A stretch of DNA of 39,881 nt from Candidatus Campylobacter infans. Lineage in GTDB: Bacteria > Campylobacterota > Campylobacteria > Campylobacterales > Campylobacteraceae. The notes under the pieces were generated by a model. The model did not search any database. It saw only the letters and a program-made list of their open reading frames with translations, and had not been told where the DNA came from. The position numbers and the translations under genes were made by a program. The DNA lies in the NCBI GenBank assembly GCA_009827235.1, contig SPMW01000014.1:1-39881 (forward strand), in the 5' to 3' direction. This document shows positions 15,507 through 24,098 of the stretch, one piece after another. Each line of letters begins with the position of its first letter. The stretch's first letter is position 1.

Positions 15507-17003
15507 ATGATTAGACATATTGATGATTTTTTACAAATCAGCGCGCAAAAATTCCCCACAAAAACAGCTTTTACTCAAATGGATAAAAGCATAAGTTATG
15601 ATGAATTTAACAAAAATTGCCAAAAAGTAGCGAGTGAAATTTTAAAAATTTTAGGTGAGTTTAAGCGACAAATTCCCATTTTAATCTTGCTTCCAAAGGG
15701 CATAGAATGCTTAATAAGCTTTTTTGGCGTTGCCAAAGCTGGGCATTTTTACACGCTTTTGGACGAAAAAACTCCATTTGAGCGCACGAAAAAGATTATT
15801 AGCGTTTTAAAGCCTGGGATTCTCATCACTTCAAAGCAGTATGATTTTCATTTTTCTCAAATACCTTGCACGATTTATAGCGAGAATTTTGAAAATTTCA
15901 GCATTGATTCAGACGCGCTTTTAAACGCAAAACAAAGGCACATTGATACAAATTTGCTTTATGTTTTCTTTACAAGTGGCAGCACGGGTGTGCCAAAGGG
16001 CGTAAGCATAGCGCATAAAAGTGTGATTGATTACATCTTTTGGGTGTGCGAAGAATTTGGGCTTAATGAAAATGAAATTTTAGCCAACCAAGCCCCTTTT
16101 TATTTTGATAACTCCATTTTAGACATTTTTTCAAGCATTAAGGTGGGTGCAACCTTACACATCTTGCCAAATGCGCTTTTTGCCTTTCCGCGTAAAATCG
16201 TGCAGTATTTAAAAGAGCATAAAATTTCATTTATTTTTTGGGTGCCATCTGTTTTGATTTATTTTGCAAATACCAAAGCTTTTGAAAAAGATGAGCTAAC
16301 AAGTCTTAAAAAGGTGCTTTTTTGCGGGGAGATTATGCCAAATAAGCAGCTTAATTTTTGGCGAAAAAACCTGCCAAATGCACTTTTTGCAAATTTATAT
16401 GGTCCTACTGAAATCACCGATGTGTGTGCTTTTTATAAGGTAGATAGAGCCTTTAAAGATGATGAACTTTTGCCTATTGGCAAGGCTTGTGCAAATACTG
16501 AACTTTTGGTTTTTGATGAAAATTTAAATCTCATTGATGAAAAGCAAATAGGCGTTAAGGGCGAACTTTTCGTGCGCGGAAGCTGTTTAAGTTTAGGTTA
16601 TTTTAATGAGGGGCAAAAAACAAAACAAGCCTTTATACAAAACCCCTTGCACTCAAACTACCTTGACTTACTTTACAAAACAGGCGACATTGTGGCTTTC
16701 AATGAATTTGGCGAGCTTTTGTGCTTTGGGCGTATAGATAATCAAATCAAAATCAAAGGACACAGGGTTGAACTTGGCGAGATAGAAGCTGTGCTAAATT
16801 CTCACAAAAGCGTTAAAAATTCAGCTTGTATTTTTAAAGATGAACTTATAATAGCCTTTTATGAAAGCCAAAATGAGCTTGATTTAAAGGGCTTTTTAGC
16901 CAGCAAATTGCCAAGCTATATGATTCCTGCAAAATTTATTAAAATTGATAAATTTATGCTTAATCAAAACGGCAAGATTGATAGAAAGGCATTAAATATT
17001 TAA
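15507..17003 (+). CDS. Amino-acid adenylating enzyme (AMP-ligase, DltA-like)
   Basis: This 498-residue protein is a stand-alone adenylation enzyme of the ANL family. Core motifs are clear: A3 TSGSTGVPKG at 156-165, A4-like YFDNSILDIF at 199-208, A5 YGPTE at 298-302, A7 TGD at 392-394, A8 GRIDNQIKIKGHRVELGEIE near 408-427 and the A10 catalytic lysine K490 in NGKIDRKAL. The FDxS-type motif carries the aspartate that holds the alpha-amino group in amino-acid-activating members, so the substrate is probably an amino acid, not a fatty acid. It would load the carrier protein encoded next. I recall a similar enzyme, Cj1307, next to a carrier protein in the C. jejuni flagellin-glycosylation locus. 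DltA is the other likeness, but no dltB or dltD is near. The ribosome binding site is weak. Confidence 0.88.
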   Translation: MIRHIDDFLQISAQKFPTKTAFTQMDKSISYDEFNKNCQKVASEILKILGEFKRQIPILILLPKGIECLISFFGVAKAGHFYTLLDEKTPFERTKKIISVLKPGILITSKQYDFHFSQIPCTIYSENFENFSIDSDALLNAKQRHIDTNLLYVFFTSGSTGVPKGVSIAHKSVIDYIFWVCEEFGLNENEILANQAPFYFDNSILDIFSSIKVGATLHILPNALFAFPRKIVQYLKEHKISFIFWVPSVLIYFANTKAFEKDELTSLKKVLFCGEIMPNKQLNFWRKNLPNALFANLYGPTEITDVCAFYKVDRAFKDDELLPIGKACANTELLVFDENLNLIDEKQIGVKGELFVRGSCLSLGYFNEGQKTKQAFIQNPLHSNYLDLLYKTGDIVAFNEFGELLCFGRIDNQIKIKGHRVELGEIEAVLNSHKSVKNSACIFKDELIIAFYESQNELDLKGFLASKLPSYMIPAKFIKIDKFMLNQNGKIDRKALNI

Positions 17004-17027
17004 CAAAATTTATTTTATTTTTAAGCC

Positions 17028-17060
17028 TTAATTATTAAAATACCAAATTTTAATAATTAA
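17028..17060 (+). promoter_or_regulatory. Perfect AT hairpin before the carrier-protein gene
   Basis: TTAATTATTAAAAT (17028-17041) and ATTTTAATAATTAA (17047-17060) are exact inverted copies around the loop ACCAA. The 14-pair stem lies in the 81-base gap, 24 bases before the ATG of the carrier protein. It has no GC pairs and no U tract after it, so it is more likely an mRNA structure or processing site than a terminator. Confidence 0.5.
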
Positions 17061-17084
17061 AATTTGCTCTAAAAAGGATAAAAA

Positions 17085-17309
17085 ATGAATGAGATTAGCG
17101 AGCTTTTTGCTAAGATAGGGCGCGATGATATTGACCCACAAGCAAGCGGACTTTTAAAAAATGGAATAATTGATTCAATAGATATTATGGCCTTAGTAAC
17201 TCAAATAGAAAAAACTTATAAAAAAACCTTGGACGCTAAATTTCTTGAAGTAAAAAATTTTGAAAGTTTTGAGAGTATTAAAGCGATGATACAAGAGGCG
17301 ATGAAGTGA
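17085..17309 (+). CDS. Acyl carrier protein (discrete peptidyl/aminoacyl carrier)
   Basis: This 74-residue acidic protein has the carrier-protein fold signature LLKNGIIDSIDIMALVTQIE. S31 in the DSID motif would receive the 4'-phosphopantetheine arm. It is distinct from the fatty-acid ACP, which has a DSLD motif, and sits next to an adenylating enzyme, so it probably carries an amino acid as a thioester. The ATG follows AAAAAGGATAAAA. The downstream acyltransferase gene overlaps its end by four bases (ATGA), meaning coupled translation. Confidence 0.9.
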   Translation: MNEISELFAKIGRDDIDPQASGLLKNGIIDSIDIMALVTQIEKTYKKTLDAKFLEVKNFESFESIKAMIQEAMK

Positions 17310-18091
17310 AAGCTTTATTGGAATTTGATGGCAAGATTTTTTATGATGATGATTTAAAGGCGAGCTTTTTAAAGCTTGGAGTAAGCAAAGGCGATACGCT
17401 TTGTGTGCATACTGAGCTTTTTAGCTTTGGCAAGGCTTTAATGCCAAAAAACGAGTTTTTACAAAGCCTGCTTGAATGCTTTTGGGATATTTTGGGCGAA
17501 GATGGCACGCTTTTAATGCCGACTTTTTCTTACAGCTTTTGTAAAAATGAAGTTTATGATAAGCTTAATTCGCGCTCAACAATGGGCGTTTTAACTGAGT
17601 ATTTTAGAAAGCAAAAGGGCGTTTGGCGCAGTAATGATCCTATATTTTCTTTTGCGGTGGCTGGTTTTAGGCAAAAAGCCTTTATGAAAGATTATGATTC
17701 TTGCTTTGGTAAGGGTTGTGTTTATGATACTTTAACCAAGCAAAACGGCAAAATAATGTTTTTTGGCACCTTAAAGCTTGGTTGTACTTTTACACATTTT
17801 ACCGAAGAAACAGCAGGCGTTAGCTATCGTTATTTTAAAGAATTTAGTGGCAAGATGATAGATGAAAATGGCAAAACTAGCCAAAAAAGCATAAAATACT
17901 TTGTTCGCGCGCTTGATAGGCCATCTGCTGTAAGCGTAAAAAAACAGCAAGAAATTTTTGAAAAAACTGGTAATTTTAAATGTTTAAAATTTGCTGGCGC
18001 TCCAATAGCCTTAGTAGATAGCAAAAAATATTTAGCTAATAATTTAAAAGCATTTAAAATCAATGAAAATGTGATGTTGCGTGATTTGTGA
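17306..18091 (+). CDS. AAC(3)-family N-acyltransferase
   Basis: This 261-residue protein belongs to the aminoglycoside 3-N-acetyltransferase fold family. Family features include LCVHTELFSFGKA near residue 32, the LLMPTFSYSFC segment near 69, WRSNDPIFSFAVAG near 107 and THFTEETAGVSYRYFK near 163 with its histidine. Given the overlapping carrier-protein gene, it most likely moves an acyl or aminoacyl group from the carrier to an amino sugar of a glycan, not acetyl to an antibiotic. C. jejuni has AAC(3)-like genes (Cj1296-Cj1298, from memory) in its flagellin-glycosylation locus. The gene ends 34 bases from the convergent YkgJ-type gene. Confidence 0.85.
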   Translation: MKALLEFDGKIFYDDDLKASFLKLGVSKGDTLCVHTELFSFGKALMPKNEFLQSLLECFWDILGEDGTLLMPTFSYSFCKNEVYDKLNSRSTMGVLTEYFRKQKGVWRSNDPIFSFAVAGFRQKAFMKDYDSCFGKGCVYDTLTKQNGKIMFFGTLKLGCTFTHFTEETAGVSYRYFKEFSGKMIDENGKTSQKSIKYFVRALDRPSAVSVKKQQEIFEKTGNFKCLKFAGAPIALVDSKKYLANNLKAFKINENVMLRDL

Positions 18092-18125
18092 TTAGCACTT
18101 TTGTAGTTTATAAGTTTGCTTAAAA

Positions 18126-18821
18126 TTATTTAAAATTTGGTAAAAAATCCCCAAAATTCTTTGCGATTTCATCATAAGCTTTACTAATTTCATTTTTAAA
18201 ATTTTCGCTTTTAAAAGGCAATCTAAATAAAATAGCCTTGGCTAAGTTTTGCTCGCTAAAACCACTTTTATTTAAATAATCTAGCAAGTGATTTTGTAGT
18301 ATTTCTACGCATTTAAAGGCAAAAATAAAAATCGGAAATTTTAAGAGAATTTTTGCTGATTGGAGTTGCTTTTTTAGTTCATCATCGCGCTCTCTTACTA
18401 GCGTGCAATAATGAGTTTTTTTATCCAAATAAACATCAAAAATGCTAGCATATAAATATCCTAACATTTCACCTTTTTCATTTACTTTTGGAAAATACGG
18501 ATAAAGCCTACAAATTAAAGGTTTGTTTGCTTGTGGCGCACAAAGCCCTTGCTTATCACACAGCAAATAATAAAGGTTAAAAACCTTGCCATTTTTTAAA
18601 ATAAATTCCTCTTTTTTTGGTTCATTTAGCCCGTCTAATCCGCCGATTTTTTTATAGTATTTGTATTCATCTTCTAATAAAGGTAGCATTAAGGATCTAT
18701 CATTGATATTTGTAAGGCGTTTTTGACAGCATTCGCCGTTATTACAAGTTGTGTAGCAGTTTGGAAAATCCACAAATTTCATCGCGTAAATATTTTCAAA
18801 ATCATTCATTGTTAATTGCAT
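18126..18821 (-). CDS. YkgJ family cysteine-cluster protein
   Basis: This 231-residue protein has the paired cysteine clusters of the YkgJ/CxxCxxCC family: CYTTCNNGECC near residues 22-32, then LCDKQGLCAPQANKPLICRLYP near 86-107. These are thought to bind zinc or an iron-sulfur centre. The rest is helical and shows no catalytic motif, and no function is established. The ATG follows AAGGTTAAAG. It is 23 bases downstream of the RNase R gene and probably in its operon. Confidence 0.82.
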   Translation of the reverse strand: MQLTMNDFENIYAMKFVDFPNCYTTCNNGECCQKRLTNINDRSLMLPLLEDEYKYYKKIGGLDGLNEPKKEEFILKNGKVFNLYYLLCDKQGLCAPQANKPLICRLYPYFPKVNEKGEMLGYLYASIFDVYLDKKTHYCTLVRERDDELKKQLQSAKILLKFPIFIFAFKCVEILQNHLLDYLNKSGFSEQNLAKAILFRLPFKSENFKNEISKAYDEIAKNFGDFLPNFK

Positions 18822-18844
18822 CTTTAACCTTAAATTTTAAAATT

Positions 18845-20770
18845 TTAACTTAATTTTTTTATTACTTTGCCTATAATTTTTGTGCTTGCTATATCGCTTG
18901 AAACTATGCGCACAAGCACCTTTGTTAGTATCTCGCAGCTATAATTTGGCAAAAAAATCCTAGCACCTTTAATCTCATCATCTAAAATAGCAACTAGTGG
19001 CTCGCTTGCTTGGCTAATGTAGCAAATAAAGCTATTGCCGATATTTGCGCTAGCCCAGCGCGCAAATTTTCTATCCATAAAATCAAAAGCTACCTTATCT
19101 GCTTCTCTTTCTAAAACATTTAAACTCTCGCAAAGTCCTTGGGTAGTTTCTAGTAAATAATTAAAAAGTTTTTCATCGTTTTTTAATTTAGCTTTTAGCA
19201 AGCGGTGTAAGATTAAATCGCTATATCTGCGAATCGGGCTAGTAAAATGCGTGTAGGTATCAAAGCCTAAGCCAAAATGCCCGCTTGAAAAATTATTGTA
19301 TTGGGCTCTTTTTTGTGCTTTGATGATTAGTTTATCTACATCTTCTCTAATGCCTATTTCATCGGCTTTTGCTTGGATTTTGGCTATCATTTTGGCTAGA
19401 TCGCTTTCATAGGTGGCATTTATGCCAAGAGCGGCTAAATCATCAATTAAATATAAAATTTTTTTCATATCGGCTGGTTCGTGATTGCGAAAAATGCCTT
19501 GATTTATGCGTTTTGCGGCCGCGATGTTTGCTAAAAGCATACAATCTTCAATCAAAGCGTGGCTTGGCGTGTCGCTTTCATAATGGGTTGATTTTACTAA
19601 GCCTGCTTCATCTAAGCTCATTTTAAGCTCTTTTGAACGAAAATCAAAGCCTTTTAAAAGGCGTTTTTGTCGCAAAATTTCTGTAATTTTGGCTAGTTTT
19701 AAGAGAAAATTTTGAATGTTTTGGTTTTGTAAATGTTTTTTGCCCTTTAAAACTTCATCAACCAAGCCATAAGTAAGCCTAGCGCGCGATTTAATAAGGC
19801 CCTCAAATAATTCATCTTTTATCACATTAAAATTTACATCAAAACTAAGCTTAAAAATAAAAGCCAAGCGATAAGCATCTGGCTTTAAAGAGCAGATATT
19901 TTCGCTTAAATTTCGCGGTAACATAGGCACGCATTTATGTGGAAAATATATAGAAAAACCACGAAATTTTGCTGCTTTATCAGTGGCGCTGTGATTTTGG
20001 ACATATTCGCTCACATCGGCGATGGCTACATATAAGGCGTTTTCTTTTTCATCGTAAAAAATCGCATCATCGTAGTCTTTTGCATCATCTGGATCAATGC
20101 TGCAAAATGCAAGATCGCTTAAATCCACGCGCTCTTTATACATACTAATATCAACGCTATCGCCATAAGCCCTTGCTTCATTTTCGCAAGCCAGAGCGAA
20201 ATCATCTTGTTTATTATAAATGGATAAAGAAATTTTTTCATCCACGCTTGGATCACTTAAAACGCCTAAAACTTCTATTATTTCGTTATTTAAGTTATTT
20301 ATTTTTAGCACAGAGCCATCAGGGAGAGCTTTTAGGGATTTTTGGCTAGCGCGCAAGTTTAAGCTTAGGCCATTTTGTATATTAACTCCAAGCACCACAT
20401 TGCCAAAACGCTTGGTATAAACCACGCTTGTAGCATTTGCCATAACTAGCACGGCTAAAATTTTAGCATAAACTCTATCTTTTTTGCTTTTTAAAATTTT
20501 AGCCAAAACTATATCACCAAGATGAGCAGCGTTTAAGTCGCGGTTTTGTATAAGCAAATCTTTTTTAAAGCGTTCATCGTAGGCGTTTAAATAGCCGGTG
20601 GCGTTTTGGGATATATCTAGTTTGCCGATTACGAAATTATTATTTAAATAAAATTTATTGTGATATTTGCTAATGGCTTTTAAGGATTCTAAAATCCTTA
20701 AAAGCTCTTTATTTTCGGTATTAAGGCTAGCATCTATGCCTTTGCTCAAACCTTGTAAAAAAGTTTTCAA
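18845..20770 (-). CDS. rnr: Ribonuclease R-family 3'-5' exoribonuclease
   Basis: This 641-residue protein degrades structured RNA from the 3' end. It has cold-shock-like OB domains in the N-terminal 200 residues, then the RNB catalytic domain with SIDPDDAKDYDDAIF, whose aspartates bind magnesium, and SGHFGLGFDTYTHFTSPIRRYSDLILHRLL near 495-525. The C-terminal S1 part is short, and the length is well below the 813 residues of E. coli RNase R but, from memory, like that of C. jejuni and H. pylori. The start is TTG, since no ATG lies nearby; the ribosome binding site is poor, so the exact start is less sure. The HDOD gene ends 12 bases upstream. Confidence 0.93.
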   Translation of the reverse strand: MKTFLQGLSKGIDASLNTENKELLRILESLKAISKYHNKFYLNNNFVIGKLDISQNATGYLNAYDERFKKDLLIQNRDLNAAHLGDIVLAKILKSKKDRVYAKILAVLVMANATSVVYTKRFGNVVLGVNIQNGLSLNLRASQKSLKALPDGSVLKINNLNNEIIEVLGVLSDPSVDEKISLSIYNKQDDFALACENEARAYGDSVDISMYKERVDLSDLAFCSIDPDDAKDYDDAIFYDEKENALYVAIADVSEYVQNHSATDKAAKFRGFSIYFPHKCVPMLPRNLSENICSLKPDAYRLAFIFKLSFDVNFNVIKDELFEGLIKSRARLTYGLVDEVLKGKKHLQNQNIQNFLLKLAKITEILRQKRLLKGFDFRSKELKMSLDEAGLVKSTHYESDTPSHALIEDCMLLANIAAAKRINQGIFRNHEPADMKKILYLIDDLAALGINATYESDLAKMIAKIQAKADEIGIREDVDKLIIKAQKRAQYNNFSSGHFGLGFDTYTHFTSPIRRYSDLILHRLLKAKLKNDEKLFNYLLETTQGLCESLNVLEREADKVAFDFMDRKFARWASANIGNSFICYISQASEPLVAILDDEIKGARIFLPNYSCEILTKVLVRIVSSDIASTKIIGKVIKKLS

Positions 20771-20782
20771 AATAAAATTTTC

Positions 20783-21598
20783 TCAAGCTTCTTGGACTTT
20801 TTTTAAGGCTAACGCAAATTTATCTTTATCTAAGCCATTTTTTTCTACAAAATTTAGCGCGCTTTGGATGTTTTCTGGTTTGAATTTATTTAGCACATTT
20901 ACGCTAGTTTTTGTAGCATTTAGAGCAATGGCGTAATTTTTTATTTCTTTTGGGGCTTGGCTTATTTTGTTTAGATATTTTATGCTTTGGACTATTTCTT
21001 CTTCAAAATGCCATTGTTCTAGGATTTGAGCGGTGATTTCTTCGCTATTTGATCCTACTAATTGGGATTCTAATTGGCTTAATTCTTCGATGGTGTTGAT
21101 ATTAGCAAGCTTAGATTTAAACTCATCTGCTTTTTTGCCCTCAATTAATTCTTTGGCAACTACTATCTTGCCTATTTCCATCAAAAAACTAGAAGGTGAT
21201 AGCACATTTAAGGCTGAGCGATTTACCTTAGCATACCAATCAAAAATTAAAATGCTTTGCGTGCCTACTATATCAAGAAATTTTGTGCCATCTATATTAT
21301 ATGGGCTTAAATCCATCTTAAAGCTATGCTTAATCGCGCCATAAAGCGCAAATCCCCTAATAGTCGCCATACCAAAAAGATTCACAGCCTGGCTTACATC
21401 GCTGATTTCGCGGCTAAATCCATAAAGTGGGCTATTTGCTGAGTGTAAGATATTAGCAGTAAGCATAGGATCGCGTTTGATAACGGCGATTAAATCGGAC
21501 ATATTTGCGTTTTCGTCATGGCAAATTTGTTGTATTTGTGTGATGGTATCATCAAGCGGTGGCAAATTTTTAATGCTTTTAAAAATTGATTCATTCAT
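20783..21598 (-). CDS. HDOD domain protein
   Basis: This 271-residue protein is a HDOD-domain signalling protein. It has the typical LPPLDDTITQIQQICHDE start, followed by LIAVIKRDPMLTANILHSAN, near residues 38-57, and AVNLFGMATIRGFAL near 92-106. HDOD domains resemble HD phosphohydrolases but have lost the metal-binding residues. C. jejuni has one (Cj0248) linked to motility; this may or may not be its equivalent. It is first in a minus-strand operon with rnr and the YkgJ-type gene. Confidence 0.88.
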   Translation of the reverse strand: MNESIFKSIKNLPPLDDTITQIQQICHDENANMSDLIAVIKRDPMLTANILHSANSPLYGFSREISDVSQAVNLFGMATIRGFALYGAIKHSFKMDLSPYNIDGTKFLDIVGTQSILIFDWYAKVNRSALNVLSPSSFLMEIGKIVVAKELIEGKKADEFKSKLANINTIEELSQLESQLVGSNSEEITAQILEQWHFEEEIVQSIKYLNKISQAPKEIKNYAIALNATKTSVNVLNKFKPENIQSALNFVEKNGLDKDKFALALKKVQEA

Positions 21599-21633
21599 TC
21601 TAGCTAGCCTTTAAACAAAGTTTGTGAGGTCGC

Positions 21634-21639
21634 ATTTTA
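21634..21639 (-). promoter_or_regulatory. Possible -10 of the HDOD-rnr operon
   Basis: Minus-strand TAAAAT followed by GCGACC lies 35 bases before the HDOD ATG; AT-rich DNA lies upstream. No -35 is seen. Confidence 0.4.
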
Positions 21640-21768
21640 CTATAAATTAACCCCGAGATTTCTTAAAAAATATGAAAAAATTTTAATTAAAATTTTAAAA
21701 TTTAGCTTTAATTTTTTAGCAATAAATATTTTTTTGCTTTTAAATTTTAAACATAGCTTAATTAAAAT

Positions 21769-22875
21769 TTATCTGCTTGGTATTAGGTTTAGCTCTACTA
21801 TTTCGCTGTGCGAGCCTATTCGCATAGCTGGTCCCCAAAATCCAGCTCCGCTTGTTATTATTAGCTTTGTGCGCTCGCTTAGGTTATATTGGCCATAAAG
21901 ATAGCCTTGTTGTATCCAAACCAAAAGCGAAAATGGAAAAATTTGTCCGCCGTGAGTATGCCCGCTCAAAATTAAATCCACACCCTTTAATAATTCTTTA
22001 TCTATTAATTTTATACTGCGTGGCTGATGGGTTAATAAAATAGTTGGAGCGTTAGGATCTGTGCTGTTTAAGCTGGCATTAAAATCTGGCTCATTTACGC
22101 CAAATTGTAAGCCGGCGATATCATTAACGCCTGCTATATTTATGCCCGCTACTTTTAGGCTAAAATTTTCTAAAATATTAAAATTTAGGGCTTTTATTTT
22201 GTTTGTTAGAGCGTTTATGCCATTATAATATTCGTGGTTGCCGCTAACATAAAAAGTGCCATAAGTGCTATTTAAATCCAAAAACGGATCCAAGCTATCT
22301 TGTAGATTAGAGGCTTTGGTATCGATAAAATCGCCTACTATAAAAACCATATCGGGTTTTAAGGCGTTGATTTTATTTACTAATTGTTGTGAAAAATCCC
22401 TTTTTAGCATTTGGCCTATGTGTGTGTCTGAGATTAAGGCTATTTTAAGTGGTGCTTCTAAGCCTTTGATTTTTACTTCTCTTTTGGTGATTTGAAGGTT
22501 ATAAAGAGCGTTAAATGCGCCATATCCTACATATAAAACAATACTAAGCAAAACAAAGCAATCAAAACAAAAATTTAATATTTCTCTGTGGTTTTTTTGC
22601 CTTTTTTCTATAAATTTTAATACCAAATCACAAGGGGCTAAAATACAAAATGCCATAAATGAAAAGCCTATTGAATACACGGCTATTTCGTATAAAAGCT
22701 GGCTTGTATTAGTTAGATGTAAAAAAAACGCCAGTTCAAAGGTAAAAATCAGCGTAAAAAATAATAATAAAATCGAACTAAACTTACGCAATAAAATATT
22801 TTTTGCCAAACTTTTATAATTATAAAGATTAAAAAGAAAAAATATAACACTACCAACCACACTAAAAACACTCAT
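21769..22875 (-). CDS. Membrane-anchored metallophosphoesterase
   Basis: This 368-residue protein has an N-terminal membrane part of about four hydrophobic segments (residues 1-125) and a calcineurin-like phosphoesterase domain. Metal-binding motifs are SDTHIGQ near 154-160, GDFID near 184-188, GNHEYY near 215-220 and GHTHGGQ near 306-312. Relatives are YaeI/YkuE-type enzymes, some of which cleave UDP-linked or lipid substrates; the substrate here is unknown. I chose the ATG at 22875 because AGG lies seven bases ahead; the frame can begin six bases earlier at TTG. It is last in an operon, 12 bases after hisG. C. jejuni Cj0846 is similar, from memory. Confidence 0.87.
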   Translation of the reverse strand: MSVFSVVGSVIFFLFNLYNYKSLAKNILLRKFSSILLLFFTLIFTFELAFFLHLTNTSQLLYEIAVYSIGFSFMAFCILAPCDLVLKFIEKRQKNHREILNFCFDCFVLLSIVLYVGYGAFNALYNLQITKREVKIKGLEAPLKIALISDTHIGQMLKRDFSQQLVNKINALKPDMVFIVGDFIDTKASNLQDSLDPFLDLNSTYGTFYVSGNHEYYNGINALTNKIKALNFNILENFSLKVAGINIAGVNDIAGLQFGVNEPDFNASLNSTDPNAPTILLTHQPRSIKLIDKELLKGVDLILSGHTHGGQIFPFSLLVWIQQGYLYGQYNLSERTKLIITSGAGFWGPAMRIGSHSEIVELNLIPSR

Positions 22876-22887
22876 TTTCAAACCTAT

Positions 22888-23493
22888 TTATTTATTTGCT
22901 AATTTATGATAAATATTTAAAATTTCATCTTTTTTGCTTACAAAACTTAGCTTATTTGCTATTAAAAATGCTGAGCTTTGCATAATAACTTGGGCTGGCT
23001 CTAAGCCGTTTTGCTTCATTGTAGAGCCAGTTTCTACTATATCAACTATACAATCAGCCAGCCCAACAAGTGGCGCAAGCTCTATTGAACCATAAAGAGT
23101 AATGATTTTTACAGGCACGGCGCGAGCGTTAAAATACGCGCGCGCGATATTTGGCAAGCTTGTAGCGACTTTTAGCTCTGGTTTATTAAAATCTAAATTT
23201 GTGCCTTTTTTGATACCTATGCAAACCTTACAATGCCCAAATTTTAAATCAAGCAAGCGCAAAACATCGCTATTATGCTCTAATAGCACATCAAGCCCCA
23301 CCACGCCAAGATCTGCTGCGCCTTCAATTACATAAGTGTCTATGTCTTGATTGCGAACCATTAAAAACTCAAAATCACCTTTTATTAGGCGAAGTTTTCT
23401 ATCGCTAAATGAAAAATCTTCTTTAAAAATACTAGCAAAGGTTTGCAAGGTTTGTTCTGCGATGCGCCCTTTTGGTAATGCGATTTTTAGCAC
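22888..23493 (-). CDS. hisG: ATP phosphoribosyltransferase, short form
   Basis: HisG joins ATP and PRPP in the first step of histidine synthesis. This 201-residue protein is the short form, which needs HisZ as partner. It starts with LKIALPKGRIAEQTL, has YVIEGAADLGVVGLDVL near 54-70 and the PRPP-binding segment LADCIVDIVETGSTMKQNGL near 145-164. The regulatory C-terminal domain of the long form is missing, and there is no sign of truncation by mutation. The start is GTG behind a strong AGGAGGGTTT site, within the end of coaX (seven-base overlap). No hisZ is present in this window. Confidence 0.95.
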   Translation of the reverse strand: MLKIALPKGRIAEQTLQTFASIFKEDFSFSDRKLRLIKGDFEFLMVRNQDIDTYVIEGAADLGVVGLDVLLEHNSDVLRLLDLKFGHCKVCIGIKKGTNLDFNKPELKVATSLPNIARAYFNARAVPVKIITLYGSIELAPLVGLADCIVDIVETGSTMKQNGLEPAQVIMQSSAFLIANKLSFVSKKDEILNIYHKLANK

Positions 23494-24098
23494 AAACCCT
23501 CCTCTTTTAGCAGTTTTAACATACCATCAAAAATTAAATTTTTATTATAAATAGAATTTGGCAAATACCGCTGAAAAAACGCCCCGTTACTGCCTGTTAT
23601 ATAAATATCTCTGCCACAAGATAAATTATTTACTATATCAATCACGCTTTTTAGCACGCCATAGCTTATAGCATCTATGGTGCGCTGTGGTAAGGTATCT
23701 AAATCTAATTGAGTGTTTAGATGGCATTTTAATCTAGGGCTAATGCTAGCATAAGCTTGCAAATAGCTTTCAATCCCTGGCAAGATTACCCCGCCAAGAT
23801 GCGTGCCGTTATTCATTAAATCTATCGTTGTGGCTGAGCCGCTGTCGATTACTATGCCTGTATTTATGCTATAACAAGCAAAAGCTCTATCCACGCCTAA
23901 ACCTTTATAAGTGCTTTTAAAATTTAATAATTTTTCTAAATTCTTACAAACTTCTGGCATATGCACTCTATCATTTACATTTATATAATACAAAGTGTCT
24001 TTTATTTTGAAATTTCCAAATTTTTCAATGTTTATTGTATTGGTGCGCCCGTTATTCCAAATATGCGCGCTAGTATTGCCTATATCACATAAAATCAT
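23487..24098 (-). CDS. coaX: Type III pantothenate kinase
   Basis: CoaX phosphorylates pantothenate, the first step of coenzyme A synthesis. The 203-residue protein starts with the ATP-binding MILCDIGNTSAHIW, has the catalytic and substrate segments VDRAFACYS near 75-83 and VIDSGSATTIDLM near 89-101, then LGGVILPGIESYLQA. At 203 residues it is shorter than the usual 250, as expected for Campylobacter. It overlaps both its neighbours, by 14 bases upstream and seven downstream. Confidence 0.92.
   Translation of the reverse strand: MILCDIGNTSAHIWNNGRTNTINIEKFGNFKIKDTLYYINVNDRVHMPEVCKNLEKLLNFKSTYKGLGVDRAFACYSINTGIVIDSGSATTIDLMNNGTHLGGVILPGIESYLQAYASISPRLKCHLNTQLDLDTLPQRTIDAISYGVLKSVIDIVNNLSCGRDIYITGSNGAFFQRYLPNSIYNKNLIFDGMLKLLKEEGLC

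Noticed and set aside
15507..17003. DltA for D-alanylation of teichoic acid
   Set aside because: No dltB or dltD is present, and a Gram-negative Campylobacter has no teichoic acid; only the enzyme class is shared.
17306..18091. Aminoglycoside resistance gene
   Set aside because: The AAC(3) fold is present, but the overlapping carrier-protein gene and adenylation enzyme point to glycan modification; no resistance-cassette context or mobile element is seen.
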